Origin: Favolaschia claudopus
Taxonomy: Eukaryota; Basidiomycota; Agaricomycetes; Agaricales; Mycenaceae
DNA length: 64,000 nucleotides
Direction of reading: 5' to 3'
Assembly (NCBI GenBank): GCA_037176885.1
Contig: JAWWNJ010000103.1
Location: 620,001 to 684,000 of the forward strand
The notes under the pieces were generated by a model that was not told the origin of the DNA, ran no database searches, and saw nothing but the letters and a program-made list of their open reading frames with translations. Positions within the stretch are counted from its first letter, which is position 1, and each line of letters starts with the position of its first letter. Of this stretch, positions 43,508-54,240 are shown piece by piece. The position numbers were made by a program, and so were the translations under genes.

Positions 43508-43745
43508 TACTGTACTATTTCGACCGTAGATTCAAGTCACAGGTCACAGAGGGACTTGAATTGAATCTATTTTATTTTCGTAACATGTCACAGCGCGTTT
43601 TGGGGCCATTTCCCATCAAAAATTGATCGGAAAAACGCGCAAAATCTCCCTAAAAGGCAATTTAATCACTGCTGAATGATGGCAAAAGTGAAGATGAAGT
43701 GTCACATCTCAAACCCATTGAATCTACGGTCGAAATAGTACAGTA
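43508..43745. mobile_element. 234-bp TA-flanked MITE (CTGTACTATTTCG ends)
   Basis: Perfect inverted repeats CTGTACTATTTCGACCGTAG at both ends, TA on each side. An internal GTCACAGGTCACAGA string is shared with the MITE at 48007, so the two are related. Confidence 0.9.
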
Positions 43746-43947
43746 TTGTAAAAAATTAGTACATCTCCTAGCTAGAGCGAGCTGAACCAGCGGCTGCAAG
43801 GTCCACATACTGTGGGAAAACTCCATCAATTTTGATAGGACGAAGGTAGGCTCATGTAATATGTCTGTGGTTACCTATGTCCAAATATGGAGATAGGTCT
43901 GCACCCGTGCTGATTGACAGATCCTGTATGTTCCGTGTGATCCTTCC

Positions 43948-44500
43948 TTTTTTTTTTTTTTTTTTTATGAGGTGTGAATTCGCCAGAATTCCCAGTGAGT
44001 TACCGGTCACAGCTTGCGCTGCTCCCACCGAGGGCTTTAGAGGCCCTCCTTCGGGTCTCGGCCGTAGCCGCCTTTCAGGGCTGATCATATCATCCGGCTC
44101 ACTGCCACATGTAGTCTGTTTGGGTCAATGTGACCTGTAACGTTGGAGTGACTACTGCTCCAGGAAGAAATGCATTTACGCAGACCAGATTAGGCATATG
44201 CCACTGTAGTAAGTGGCTGCCGGCAGTGGTACTGTGGGACTCGGCTGACACGCAATACTCACTAAAACTCCCTGATGGTTTGATGCGGGATTTCAACCCG
44301 CGGCCGAAGAAAACATCTTCCGAACGGCGGCCGGCGCAAAGGCTCGACCGGATCAGCAATTCTGGCATATCCACAAAAGCCAGCTGATCCCGCTGAAGTG
44401 GCGTTCTCGGGATTCGAACCCTCTCGGGACCCGGGGCATCTAAAAATATGATTTGTATGCCGGAGTTCCGGCCTACAGAAGGGGGAGCTTGCGCAAATCT
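43948..44500 (-). repeat. SINE-like segment with A tail and a B-box
   Basis: Read on the minus strand it would end in 21 A (T tract 43948-43968). It contains GGTTCGAATCC (44410-44420 on the complement), a perfect tRNA B-box. A convincing A-box and target duplication were not found, so a SINE or tRNA remnant is only suggested. GTGTGATCCTTCCT just before the T tract recurs at 45054. Confidence 0.35.
44447..44500 (+). repeat. Structured 50-bp repeat, copy 1
   Basis: ATGATTTGTATGCCGGAGTT, CCGGCCTACAGAAGG, GGGAGCTTGCGCAAAT. The GCCGG…CCGGC stem is kept in the other copies (53431, 57763, 57832), as are YTACAG and the following AGGGGGAGCTTG. Nature unknown. Confidence 0.6.
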
Positions 44501-45633
44501 GTATCGATATTACAAATGCACCTTAGAGTAAAGGAAGTTGATCAAGAAATTATCAACTACGTTCAAGTAAATTAGGATTCAGAAAAATACATATTAAAGT
44601 CCATTCTTTGGCTGTCGAGGGTAAATCTTGGGGCAAATGTAATATAAGTTAAGCTCTCCATTGGATATCAGTCTCAAGCATCCGCATTGAATCTGTTACA
44701 TTAGCTTTTTTCAGTCGTCCCTAGTGAAGACTCGTTCGAAATGCAGCCAAAGTATTGAAGCTTGACGCGTGAACTTTTAATGGCCACAAATGAAAGTCCC
44801 GATGAAAGCATGTGCAACGGTGTTACCATCACCAGCCATCGCTCGGGATCAAGCGGACGCTCTCTGGATCAAGCGGAAATCTCTCGCATCACTCGGATTC
44901 ACCATCTATCAAAGATCTATCGATCACATCAAAAAGCCCTCTAGCACAGCTTATTGCTTTTCGGTGACGGCTCTGATAAAGGGGGAGCAAGCTCCCCCAA
45001 TAAATTGGACACCAGGCAGCGCGAGCATGACCACTTCACCACGCTGCCCTTCGTGTGATCCTTCCTGCCTCGAACCTTGCTCGCGCTGCAACTAAGCTCG
45101 CGCCCGACTTGCCTTCTACCCCACAGCTTATAGCTCGAGTAAGGCTCTGTTTTGTTGATAGTACTGGTCGCCATTTGGGGAGAAAATAATAATCTTACGC
45201 CTTCAGAAATGTCGTTAGAACTACCGTTGATCTGGAGTAATTAAAGAATCAGAAATTGAGCTGACCAGATTCGCTTAAAAACAAAAACGCGTCAACTGGG
45301 GCAAGGCAGGTTGGGCAGTTTGATGCACGTCAAGATTTCCGTTAATTGGTGAACTCTCGACAGTACGGTAATTTAGCCCAAGTCCAGGAGGTGTCAAGAC
45401 ATGTTCTTTAGCCTAATGGACGTGTCGAAAATGAGTTTATTGGATATTCTACGCAGGACGGAATACATATAGCAGTGAGAAGCACACCTTTGAATCTGAA
45501 GTGAACAGGTTGACGTAGAAGGTTGAAAGTAAATCTTGAAGATTTCCTAGAATCTAATGCATGTGGCGACTAAGTTGGCATGCAAATCTCAAACAAGCCC
45601 AGTGACGAGATTAGACTACGAGATTGAACTCAC
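44501..45633. other. No clear gene; one tRNA-like piece
   Basis: At about 44985-45060 the minus strand has TGGTGAAGTGGTC (A-box-like) beside a GGGGGAGCAAGCTCCCCC palindrome, and GTGTGATCCTTCCT recurs from 43934. A tRNA-derived repeat is possible. No protein gene is recognised. Confidence 0.35.
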
Positions 45634-45950
45634 CAGTACGGATGTCCGAGGTGGCCATTCACGGCAACGTTCAAAATCGAATTTGAGCGGCGCTGGGTCC
45701 GAAATGTTCTGAACTCAATAAGGTGTTGCAGTTGAAGGAGAATTGAAGACTTACTCAACGCGGAAGGAATAAAACCATTGATACACTCGCGAGACGTTGA
45801 AGAATCAGACTTGAGATTCGACATGGGCATGTTGAGATCAACGAGAACGTGAGGCAAGCTGAAAGAGCTGGGAATCAGAGTGTCAAGAAAGCTTCACTGC
45901 ACTCACCTGATGCAGGCAGCAGACTTGTGCTTCGCTCGCGAGACGGTTTG
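45634..45950 (-). CDS. Exons of an unrecognised spliced gene (partial)
   Basis: Three minus-strand exons joined by two good fungal introns: …45907 | 45906-45859 (GTGAGT…TTTCAG, 48 bp) | 45858-45755 | 45754-45693 (GTAAGT…CCCAG, 62 bp) | 45692-45634 | GTGAGT. Joined translation reads ACISLPHVLVDLNMPMSNLK, then FIPSALTPLKFDFERCREWP and PRTSVL, open across both junctions. The further 5' and 3' exons are not identified. No family is recognised. Splice signals and frame continuity argue for a real or recently real gene. Confidence 0.45.
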
Positions 45951-46824
45951 GAATCCGATTTTTCAATTTCGAGCTTGATTCAGTTACTACACACTCGCGG
46001 GGGCGCAATATGTGTAGTCAGAGCAGACGCGCCGCTCGCGGCAGCAGGCGCAAATTTTAAGCGCACGGTGATGACGGGGCCTTCCGCCGCTTGTGCACCG
46101 GCGGCAAAAATCCGGTTTTGAGGACATGGAAAAAAAAACACAAGATCGTACGTTGTAGCTCGCGGAAACGCGTTCCATATACCCGAAAGCAAATGCCCCG
46201 CTGAGCGGCGCTTGCAGAAAGGACAAGAAGTCTTGAGGTGGGCAGTTAGGACGACGAAGCAAAGTTCTATGATCAGCCAATTAATTGATGGAATCCCCGC
46301 CTTTCAATTCTTCAGACCCGCTGTGCCTAGGAGAATCTTGCAGGGAACGAGTCTCGAAAGTGGCCAGAACAGTCTAAAGCAGCGGTGAAGGCGAAGGCGA
46401 CGGAGATGACGAGCTCGCGGACGCGACAACGTGTTGTTCTGGGCGCGTCTGCCGAGCTGCCGACCACTTGACATGAGAAAAAGTACAAAACCATTCGTTG
46501 TGGGTTACCGTCGATTTGGGTCAGACATGGGCTTTGAAATCAAACGATTTTCAGCGGAGCCAGCGGCATCGATAGTCAATCAAATGGTGAACCGTCGTTT
46601 CTGGTGCTGCAAACGCTTCAAAGGGCGAAAAACAGGGCTAAATACTTTCGAATAAATTGGGTGAGTCTCCCTCCTTTTTCCCTCTTTTTTCTCTCTTTTC
46701 GTTTTGAAAAAACGCGATTTTTCACGCACAACCACAGACATAGTACATAAGCCCGAAGGTACGCCTCCGCGGCCGCTGATTGTTCTTAAGTATGACAGGG
46801 TTCCCGTTTGGGATGTCATATTAA
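45951..46824. other. No gene recognised
   Basis: A minus-strand frame at 45987-46280 is Cys/Arg-rich (KPDFCRRCTSGGRPRHH, ICACCRERRVC) and might be an upstream exon of the 45.7-kb gene, but splice sites linking it were not found. Confidence 0.3.
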
Positions 46825-46956
46825 TACACTGGCGGCGGCATCTGATGCCACCCCCCAAAAAATGATGTGGCGCCAAACGACATCATTTCCATCAAGAGTT
46901 CCAGAAATGGGCAATTCTATTTTTAGGGGGTGGCGTCAGATGCCGCCGTCAGTGTA
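46825..46956. mobile_element. 128-bp MITE with CACTG ends
   Basis: Inverted repeats CACTGGCGGCGGCATCTGAT (left) and CACTGACGGCGGCATCTGAC (right complement) bound 46827-46954, with TA on both sides. Confidence 0.85.
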
Positions 46957-46999
46957 AGAGTCGGTCACGAGACTAGCGCAAGACAAGCACTTGTGCGCA

Positions 47000-47593
47000 T
47001 TCCGCCGCAACGTGCGCACCCGATAAGGGAATTTGATGAGAGCTGTGTTGATGGCAATCATTCCGGCGAACCTCGGCATCCGCCAAATCCTTGTCCTTCA
47101 TTTGCGCGAAGGGGACCAACCATTCGCGTCCCCTCCCCTACCTCGCTCCGCTCGGGGGGTCCCCCAAGCCGGGGCCGCTCAGGTTGGCACTCTAAAGCCT
47201 CGTTCGCGCGAATCCCTCTGTTCCTCACCCCACACCCCCCCGAGCCCTAACCACTAACCCAAACCTTAACCCTAACCAGGTACTAACCGAGTAATCTTTT
47301 GGCCTTCGGCAGTCACAAAAGTGGGAGCAAACCCTAACCACCTAACCAGTGACTTTTTGGGCCTTCGGCAGTGATAGTATAAGTGAAGCAAAAAAATGTA
47401 ACAGAGACCACCCAATTACACGGTGTCTATACTACACAGCTATTGGTTGACTCCTTTCTTTCAGCACGACATTACGCCCAAATTACGCCCTCGAGCCTCG
47501 ACGACTCACATTGATCTATAGTGAAATATATTTGATCGCCGAGAATTCTGCCGCGATCAAATTCCCTTATCGGGTGCGCACGTTGCGGCGGAA
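47000..47593. mobile_element. 594-bp inverted-repeat element containing telomere-like repeats
   Basis: Ends TTCCGCCGCAACGTGCGCAC are perfect inverted repeats that extend through CCGATAAGGGAATTTGAT (about 38 bp). No target duplication was identified. A GGCCTTCGGCAGT-containing unit is present twice inside. Confidence 0.75.
47244..47350 (-). repeat. Interstitial telomere-like repeats
   Basis: CCCTAACC and near variants (CACTAACCC, CTTAACCCTAACC, then ACCCTAACCACCTAACC) occur at 47244-47277 and 47331-47348, i.e. degenerate TTAGGG on the minus strand. They lie inside the TIR-bounded element, not at a chromosome end. Confidence 0.6.
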
Positions 47594-48004
47594 AGTCAAG
47601 AGCCAAGACAAGGGGTGAGCGAAAAATCGGTCATTCTGAGGGGTTTTTAGATGCCGAAAACGCGTTTTCCCTGCCGAGGATTTTCCCCTCCAAGATTGAT
47701 AAAGAGCGTGGGAAATCCGACCGATTTGCCATCACCCTTGGAATGGCGGGGTTGCCCCGAGATGAGCGTGGAATCACTCACGCGGAACACTCTCAAGCAC
47801 CAGTTGCTGTTCCGCGCCCTGACCCGACCCTGACCCACCCCGACCCAGGGTCGGGTCGACCCGGGTCTAGGGTCGGCGACCCGACCCGGAACAACACTAA
47901 AGTCTGGCACAGCTTTATTCTCAATTCGGACATTTTGTAGCTTGGGAGTTCGTTTTCGATGGTACCAGCTTGCACATAGCTCTCCTATTGTCTTAGATAC
48001 CAAC
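47594..48004. other. No gene; GACCC-rich low-complexity tract
   Basis: 47816-47890 is a run of GACCC/GGGTC units with internal palindromes. Frames on both strands here have no recognised motif. Confidence 0.5.
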
Positions 48005-48273
48005 TACTGTAGTATTTCGTTCAATTCGTAAGGTCACAGGTCACAGACCCCAAATCCTACGAAAATTTTCGTAAGTCACAGCGTCACAAAGGGGTCCTAC
48101 GAAAGGTTTCCCTCTGTGACTCGGATTTTGGCGCATTTCTGGGCCAAAAAAAGGGGTAAAAAAACGAAAATTTTCGTAAGTCACAGGGTCACAAAGCCTC
48201 CTTAAGAAAGGGTAAATTCGTAAGGGGTGTCACACCCAAAACCGGCTTACGAATTGAACGAAATACTACAGTA
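48005..48273. mobile_element. 265-bp TA-flanked MITE (CTGTAGTATTTCG ends)
   Basis: Inverted repeats CTGTAGTATTTCGTTCAATT bound 48007-48271 with TA at both sides. GTCACAGGTCACAGA near the left end is shared with 43510-43743. Confidence 0.9.
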
Positions 48274-48275
48274 CT

Positions 48276-48403
48276 TACTGTTTTTTTCGAGGCTTTGACG
48301 AAATTTTTTGGGGTGTCACGCTCGGTCTGGCCCCGCGACGAACCTCCCGAGGTGTCACGGGTCACAGGGCCGGCGAATTGACAATGACCGAAATACTACA
48401 GTA
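48276..48403. mobile_element. Short, degraded relative of the same MITE family
   Basis: 48278-48401, TA-flanked. The right end complement CTGTAGTATTTCGGTCATTG is a good family terminus; the left (CTGTTTTTTTCGAGG) is degraded. It lies directly after the previous copy. Confidence 0.6.
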
Positions 48404-48493
48404 AGCACGTGGCTTCACACGTGCTAAGCGGTGCCTCGTTTTGGCCTCATTCAAGTTCTTGCTGTTGCCACGCGTTTCCCGCATGCCGTGCCT

Positions 48494-48500
48494 TATATAA
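48494..48500 (+). promoter_or_regulatory. TATA box of the gene at 48540
   Basis: TATATAA lies 40 bp before the ATG at 48540. Both MITEs end less than 140 bp upstream, so the promoter space is very short. Confidence 0.5.
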
Positions 48501-48539
48501 GTTCAGTCGCTACGTCTTGTACGACACGTCCCTCCTTCG

Positions 48540-50796
48540 ATGCTTGACAACTGTGGCTCACCTTCTCCGACCGCGACCCCTCACTCGAAACCTGGCTCTC
48601 TTCCCGAGCCCAACGATATCGATATGGCATCCATTATCAGCGGAGAATCGCTTGTCATTACCCCACCGAGTCCAGCTGGGGTCTTGGTAGCCACCAGCGA
48701 GTCTCAGCTCGCCCGCGCAACGACGGTCGTCGAGCCAAGACATCTTTACGCGTACGCACAACGCAACGAAAACCTCCTCGTTGATATCGCCACGAGCAGC
48801 GGCGTCATTGCTCTCGCCGTGGCGGCCCGCGCCAACACTCCTCTGGCCACCACTGCCTATGCGACAGCCCACTGGATTATCTGGGCCGATGCAGCCTATC
48901 GCCAAACACAGTTTGCTTACAATCTCGCGGTCGAGACAGGGGTCGAAGTCCACATACGCCCTGCAGAGGCGGCTCCGCTCGATCTCCGACTCGACCGCCT
49001 TCGCATCCCACTTTCTCCTTTGCAAACTAGATCCCCCTCCAGAGCGTCAACTCCACCCGAGTCTAATGGGCGGCAGTGTTTTACGACATCGCGCCGTTCT
49101 TACTCCCGCCGCAGCAATGAGAACGCCGATCCGTTTCATGCCAACCCTGAGAATTGGCGTCCTTCATCTCACTTCGATGATGAAAATATTCAACCATCCC
49201 GCCGTTCTCGGGCGCGCCCTCTCTCACGCTCTCCTGCGGATCCTACCACCAGCGCTGACGTTGAACAGCTACCCGCACACACGCTGCCTCAGCGTCTGCC
49301 ACGCGGCGCTCAAGCGCCTCACCTGCCCCTGACTTCTGCGACTTCTTATATTCCATACCAGGTAGGACGCACGGCTCTACTTCCTCCACCCTGCATAGGG
49401 CCACAAGAAGACGAAACCATTCCGATCCAGCCTGATGCGGAGAAACGATCAATGATAGACGTCTGGCGCAATCAGGAACTGTCAGCTACTTTGTCTCTCA
49501 GCATGCAGGTGAGTATGGCCAGCCTGAGTCTGGTGGATGCTAAAAATCAACCACAGCGCGGGCGGCGCGATCGATTGGCGAAACAGGAAATAACCGTTCC
49601 TCTCGTTGCGAAATTAAACTTCGCCCGTGATCAACATGAACTTGCAGGCGGATACTTGACTGTTGCCTCCAACGGGTATCCGCACACACTTCATCTGTTC
49701 GTCTATAATACTTAGCCTGCGACATTAACTCTAGCAGCGTTAACTAACTCTTCTCACAGCACGTATGACAATCCAATCCCTCTTGGTACACCGAAGACGA
49801 TCCACAAATACACGGACACGCGAACCGTAGGAGCTACAGTAGGTCTCGCTCCCCCGGGAGTTAATGTCGCCGCGACAGCGTCATTGGCGGTCGGAAGCGA
49901 GCAAGCGACAGAAACACAGTGGCCGGTGCGAAGGATTTTTCACTCCCATACTTCTCAACTGAGAGCATCATCCTAGGCCACTACTCCATACGTCAGTCGT
50001 ATCTCGGAAAATAAGATGATTGGGCAGACGGTCGAGATTATACCGCACGATCATGGCACAACTGACCCCAGTATCTTGGTCGACATGGAAGCCACCGTGG
50101 ATATAGCCCAACCATCGCAGCGAGGCGCTCGGTACGAGCTTCCTCTCTTCTTCACCGCCCAATGGCACCTTCGTGACCGGTCGAAGCGTAAAATCGGCTT
50201 TTATCATGTAGTTGTATTCCAGGTGTTTGTCTATTTCCCTTCTTTGTGCACTTTCTCTTACGTTGAATTGAGGTCGCCGAAGATGTGTGGGGAGGCAATT
50301 GGGAGGCCGACTCAGTGACTCGCAGTGTGGTGAGCTGGGCAGGTGAGGTTCCGATCATCAGAGTCTCATTTGCCCCTGAATTGCCTGTTAGATGAGCCGC
50401 AGCGCAATACCGTCACCGGCCTCCGTATGTTAAGAAGCATTCGTCGTTAGTTAACATTGAACAAGGATTGTAGAAGCTCCTGCGCTGTACCAGCTCGGCG
50501 ATATTGGAAAATCGGTTGTTGTCGGTCTGAGGTCTCGACTCGAACCAGAGACACGCTTCTGGTTCTCAGGCCTTAGAACTATATTCCGAAGAATGCGCAA
50601 AAGAACGGTCCCGCCACGCGAGCTCAAAGCCGGAGCTTACGAAATGTGGGGCAGGCGTGGATGGATTCCTGTGGACGTTGGTCAAGTGCTTCAAGTTCCT
50701 CTCGTTGATTCGCTGTATCCAGACGGCTCTTTTGTCTTTGACGCGCTGCAGGTCCACCATGCACTCCACTTCAGGGAGCCTACGAGAAGTTCTTAG
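48540..50796 (+). CDS. Six-exon gene of unknown function
   Basis: Model: 48540-49675, 49760-49925, 49977-50222, 50273-50342, 50392-50424, 50474-50796. The introns are 84, 51, 50, 49 and 49 bp, all GT-AG. It has 657 codons with every phase consistent. Exon 1 has a helical alanine-rich part (VIALAVAARANTPLATTAYA) then a Ser/Arg/Pro-rich region. Exons 2-3 encode GATVGLAPPGVNVAATASLA and RYELPLFFTAQWHLRDRSKR; the last exon ends LQVHHALHFREPTRSS. Skipping intron 2 would hit a TAG at 49974-49976, and reading through intron 4 a TGA at 50393-50395, which supports splicing. The 3' end could instead use a further intron after GSF (about 50734-50776). I recognise no domain; the glycine-rich strand pattern recalls hypothetical agaricomycete proteins. 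No lesion is seen. Confidence 0.65.
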
Positions 50797-52928
50797 TGTT
50801 CATGGATGGGAACGAGCACTGCCTATCCCGGACACGGCAGCTTTGTTTCCAACTGCCGCTGTGTTCCTCGCACTCTTGTAGTTGCGGACAAAGTTGTCTC
50901 TATTTGTGCTAGGAATGTACTTAGCCTCACCATTTGTACCCCGAAACCTATACAGTTCTCTGCTTTCTCATCTTACATGCCGTGTTGTTCATCGAAGTCT
51001 GGGCCAAATAATTCGCGACCCATATTCGGCCAATACCGCGTGATGACGTCCTCAAAAAAACAGCGCAGCACCGCCGACAGCATTGAAATCGCCCCCTACG
51101 ATGTTGTCGGAGATGCCCCGCCATGCCATCGAGTTCAGCCACCACCTTGAACTGCCCGCCACTAAGGAAGTCAGTCATTCTGGACCAGCCTTTGGTGAAC
51201 CGCGAGGGAAAGGTGACCAGGTTGGATTTGACCAGGAGTCGAACTCGGCTTCATCTGTTGACTATCGACTACTAAGTATCACCGCCAACCCAGACTGAGA
51301 CCTGTGTGATCTCAATGCCGAGTGTCAATTGAGGCCCACGGTTGGTCTCAAAAAGAGGCAATGTTGATGTCAAAAGTCATTCCATTCGGCTTATCATTTT
51401 GGTCTCAGTTTGAGCGCCACCTCATTTTGAGCTCAATGACTGACATCGAAATCAAGCTTTCATCCAGCCTCTCTGGGAGCACAGGCTGTGTGTAGCGTTG
51501 ACGAAATTATAAATATGAATCACACCGGTTTCAAGATTGGGAACAGGCTGATATTGGGATATAAAATAGTACATACAGTTCTGTACGGTAGTTATGATCG
51601 TCAGCTAGGAAGGGTTCGAACGGTGGATCCTGCAGACAGGTGTCAGTGGGCACGTAACTGCCAACAGGACATTTGCTGGCGCAAGCCCACGGAAAACGAT
51701 TATAGTGTCGTCGGGAGCTATTGATCGAAGAGAGGACTTTGACGGTTGCATTTGCTCGGGTGGCAACTGTGTTGCGGAGGGCGGGAGGGAGGGAGGGAGG
51801 GAAGCAGTACACGATCGATCGAGGACGAAGGGCGGGTGAGGCAGGACATGCATATGAAGAAGTCCGGTTAGTCGTTGACTCAGCCAAGGGAACGGAGACA
51901 CACCAACGAACATCAAACTTTGTCGAGCCACGAGCATCCTGCTCCGTCAACTCTGGGTTGAGCCGACTTGGAACCTGCAAGAATCTCAAGGCCACGTTGT
52001 GGCTTGGCAATGACACGGACATCGAAGAGCTAGGTGGACTTGCAGGAGGAAGCTTGAGGTGAACTTGATCATGTAGTTGAATGAAGCCAGTCTTGACAAC
52101 TTGCACTCAAAGAAGGTCAGCTTGACGAACTTGCAGCTCTGACGCAGACTTGGGCAGGCGCTTGGAGGAAAGGTGTCTTGTGGATTCTTGTAAGTTAAGG
52201 CTTGAGGTGGCTGAGGCTGAGCACGGACCGAGGTCTTGAGAGGTCTTGAGCACACGAAGGGGAACGAAAAGGTTGATTTGACTGTTTGAAGGGGGGGGGA
52301 AGGAAGGAGGGTGAGTCACACGGTAACACTTGACAACGAACATGATCAACAAAAACGTGACATCGCGTCATCTCACGTGTTGATGTGGGACTTGGAGGAG
52401 ATTTTTTTTCAGTCTGCAGAGTCTTTCGTTACTTACGCTCGTCGCGCTGCCCGAGTGCGAGGCATCTGCGGCGGCTTCAATACATTGTGCATCATGCCCT
52501 AAACCCCGTTGTCACCAGTGCCTCGACCTCAGCACCGAGCTGCGTGAATGCAGGCTTGGCATCGCGGCTGCCGGCAGCCGCCCACAACGATGACCTCCAT
52601 GCTGCATCTGCCCTGGGTGTGATACCGATAAACACTTAAATCGGACTTTATCTTATATGCTTTGGCGGTAATTGTCTTTCGGCTACTTAGCGCTACTAAC
52701 AAAGTACTCTCAGCAACTTGGCAAGGGAGACAATATATTGAGAGCAGGACAAGGAATCAAAACGGGGTTGTAATTGAGTCCAGAGCGATCACAAATCTGA
52801 GTTCATTTTGAGCTCGGAAACAAGATGTCAATTTGGAATCAAGACGAGACCGAATTGGTGTCATCAAACGATCTCAAATCAAGGTTTCAGCTTGGTCTCA
52901 CCAAGACCCCACTCCAGGTTGGTGGTGG
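50797..52928. other. No gene recognised
   Basis: A minus-strand frame of 191 codons (51531-52106) contains VPSRLNPELTEQDARGSTKF but no known motif; its spliced structure, if any, was not resolved. The rest has short frames. Confidence 0.35.
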
Positions 52929-53374
52929 TAAGATAGGCCGCATCCATAGACAGCTAGCTGTGACCGTGACTGGTCACAAATGCCTAGTTTTCGACCACTT
53001 TGTTTATATCTCCACATTGAGGGCGTAAATGAAAAATCTGTTCCGTCAATCGATGTACAGATAGTCTGGCTAGGTTCTCCCAAAATTTCAAGGTGATTCA
53101 GGCTGTATCCAAGAAGGAGATAGATTTTTAGTTCGGCTGCTCACAAAATTGGGGTTTTACAAGATCCCCCATCAAAATTCTATCTCCTCCCTCAAAACTA
53201 CCTTAACTACTTTATAATTTGAAGAGAATCCAGCCAGATTACCTCCCTATTGATTGACGGAACAGATTTCTTATTTTCTTCTCCGTTGTCGAGATATGAG
53301 GGAGATGGTCGAAAATTAGGCTTTTGTGACCAATCACGGTCACAGCTAGCTGTCTATGGATGCGGCCTATCTTA
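52929..53374. mobile_element. 442-bp TA-flanked MITE with about 100-bp inverted repeats
   Basis: The left end AGATAGGCCGCATCCATAGA and the complement of the right end share CAGCTAGCTGTGACCGTGA and continue with few differences for about 100 bp. TA at 52929-52930 and 53373-53374. No coding capacity. Confidence 0.88.
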
Positions 53375-53430
53375 GCTTCCTGCACCCTCCAAATATGGAA
53401 AAAAAAATAAAAATAAAATAAACTAAAATA

Positions 53431-53482
53431 TGCGTTGTAATGCCGGTATCCGGCTTACGAAAGGGGGAGCTTGCCTAATCCG
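53431..53482 (+). repeat. Structured 50-bp repeat, copy 2
   Basis: TGTAATGCCGGTATCCGGCT, TACGAAAGGGGGAGCTTGCC. The stem GCCGG…CCGGC and the AGGGGGAGCTTG tail match copy 1. Confidence 0.6.
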
Positions 53483-53687
53483 AGCAAGAGGTAGGCGGCA
53501 ATTGCCGCCCGTACACAGACCTCTTTGACAGCACCCCCAAAATAGGAAGGTGTCACTCTCTATTGCGTGTACATGCGGCAACCCAGAGCCGCTCCATGTG
53601 ATGTTTTCGCACCAGGGTGTCCCGTTGTCCGCTGAGCATGAAAGACCACTACACAATACCCGGGTATTGTGTAGTGGTCTTTATGCT

Positions 53688-54240
53688 TTAGGGCCTGATC
53701 GGGTGCCTCCGATTCTGGTTCCAGATTTTTGGACCCCGAGCTTTCCCACCCAATTGCGTCTCTAAATTCCCATAGAAGGTTTAGTTTATGGCCAAAAAGA
53801 TACTTTCCGGTTGAAGAGTGGTGAAATGTCGAGAGAGCGAATCAAATTGAACATTCTGAACTTGCGATCGGAATATTCTGGTTCAACTGCAGAATGTATA
53901 CATCTTTTGCACTTGTAAATTTTTGGCCACTCTCGCTCCATAGAATTCAAAAACCGGTACAAATTACTCTATATAGCATTGAAATGTCGAGAGAGCGAAT
54001 CAAATTGAACATTCTGAACTTGCGATCGGAATATTCTGGTTCAACTGCAGAATGTATACATCTTTTGCACTTGTAAATTTTTGGCCACTCTCGCTCCATA
54101 GAATTCAAAAACCGGTACAAATTACTCTATATAGCATAGTTTAGTGACGAATGATGTCCAGAAAGGGCACAACAGGACCACTTCTTTCAGGTTCCGGAAG
54201 GTTTTCGGCCGAAATTCTGGTGCACCCGATCAGGCCCTTA
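53688..54240. mobile_element. 547-bp PIF/Harbinger-type MITE with an internal 158-bp tandem duplication
   Basis: Ends GGGCCTGATCGGGTGC / GCACCCGATCAGGCCC are inverted repeats bounding 53691-54237, flanked by TTA (53688-53690, 54238-54240). Inside, 53823-53980 is repeated exactly or nearly so as 53981-54138. The 3-bp TTA duplication fits PIF/Harbinger. Confidence 0.88.

Noticed and set aside
47244..47350. A chromosome end at the CCCTAACC repeats
   Set aside because: Repeats are degenerate, short and enclosed by inverted repeats, with unrelated sequence on both sides.
51531..52106. 191-codon minus-strand frame as a secreted protein gene
   Set aside because: No signal peptide or domain recognised, polypurine-driven low-complexity segment, and no confirmed splice structure; left as unassigned.
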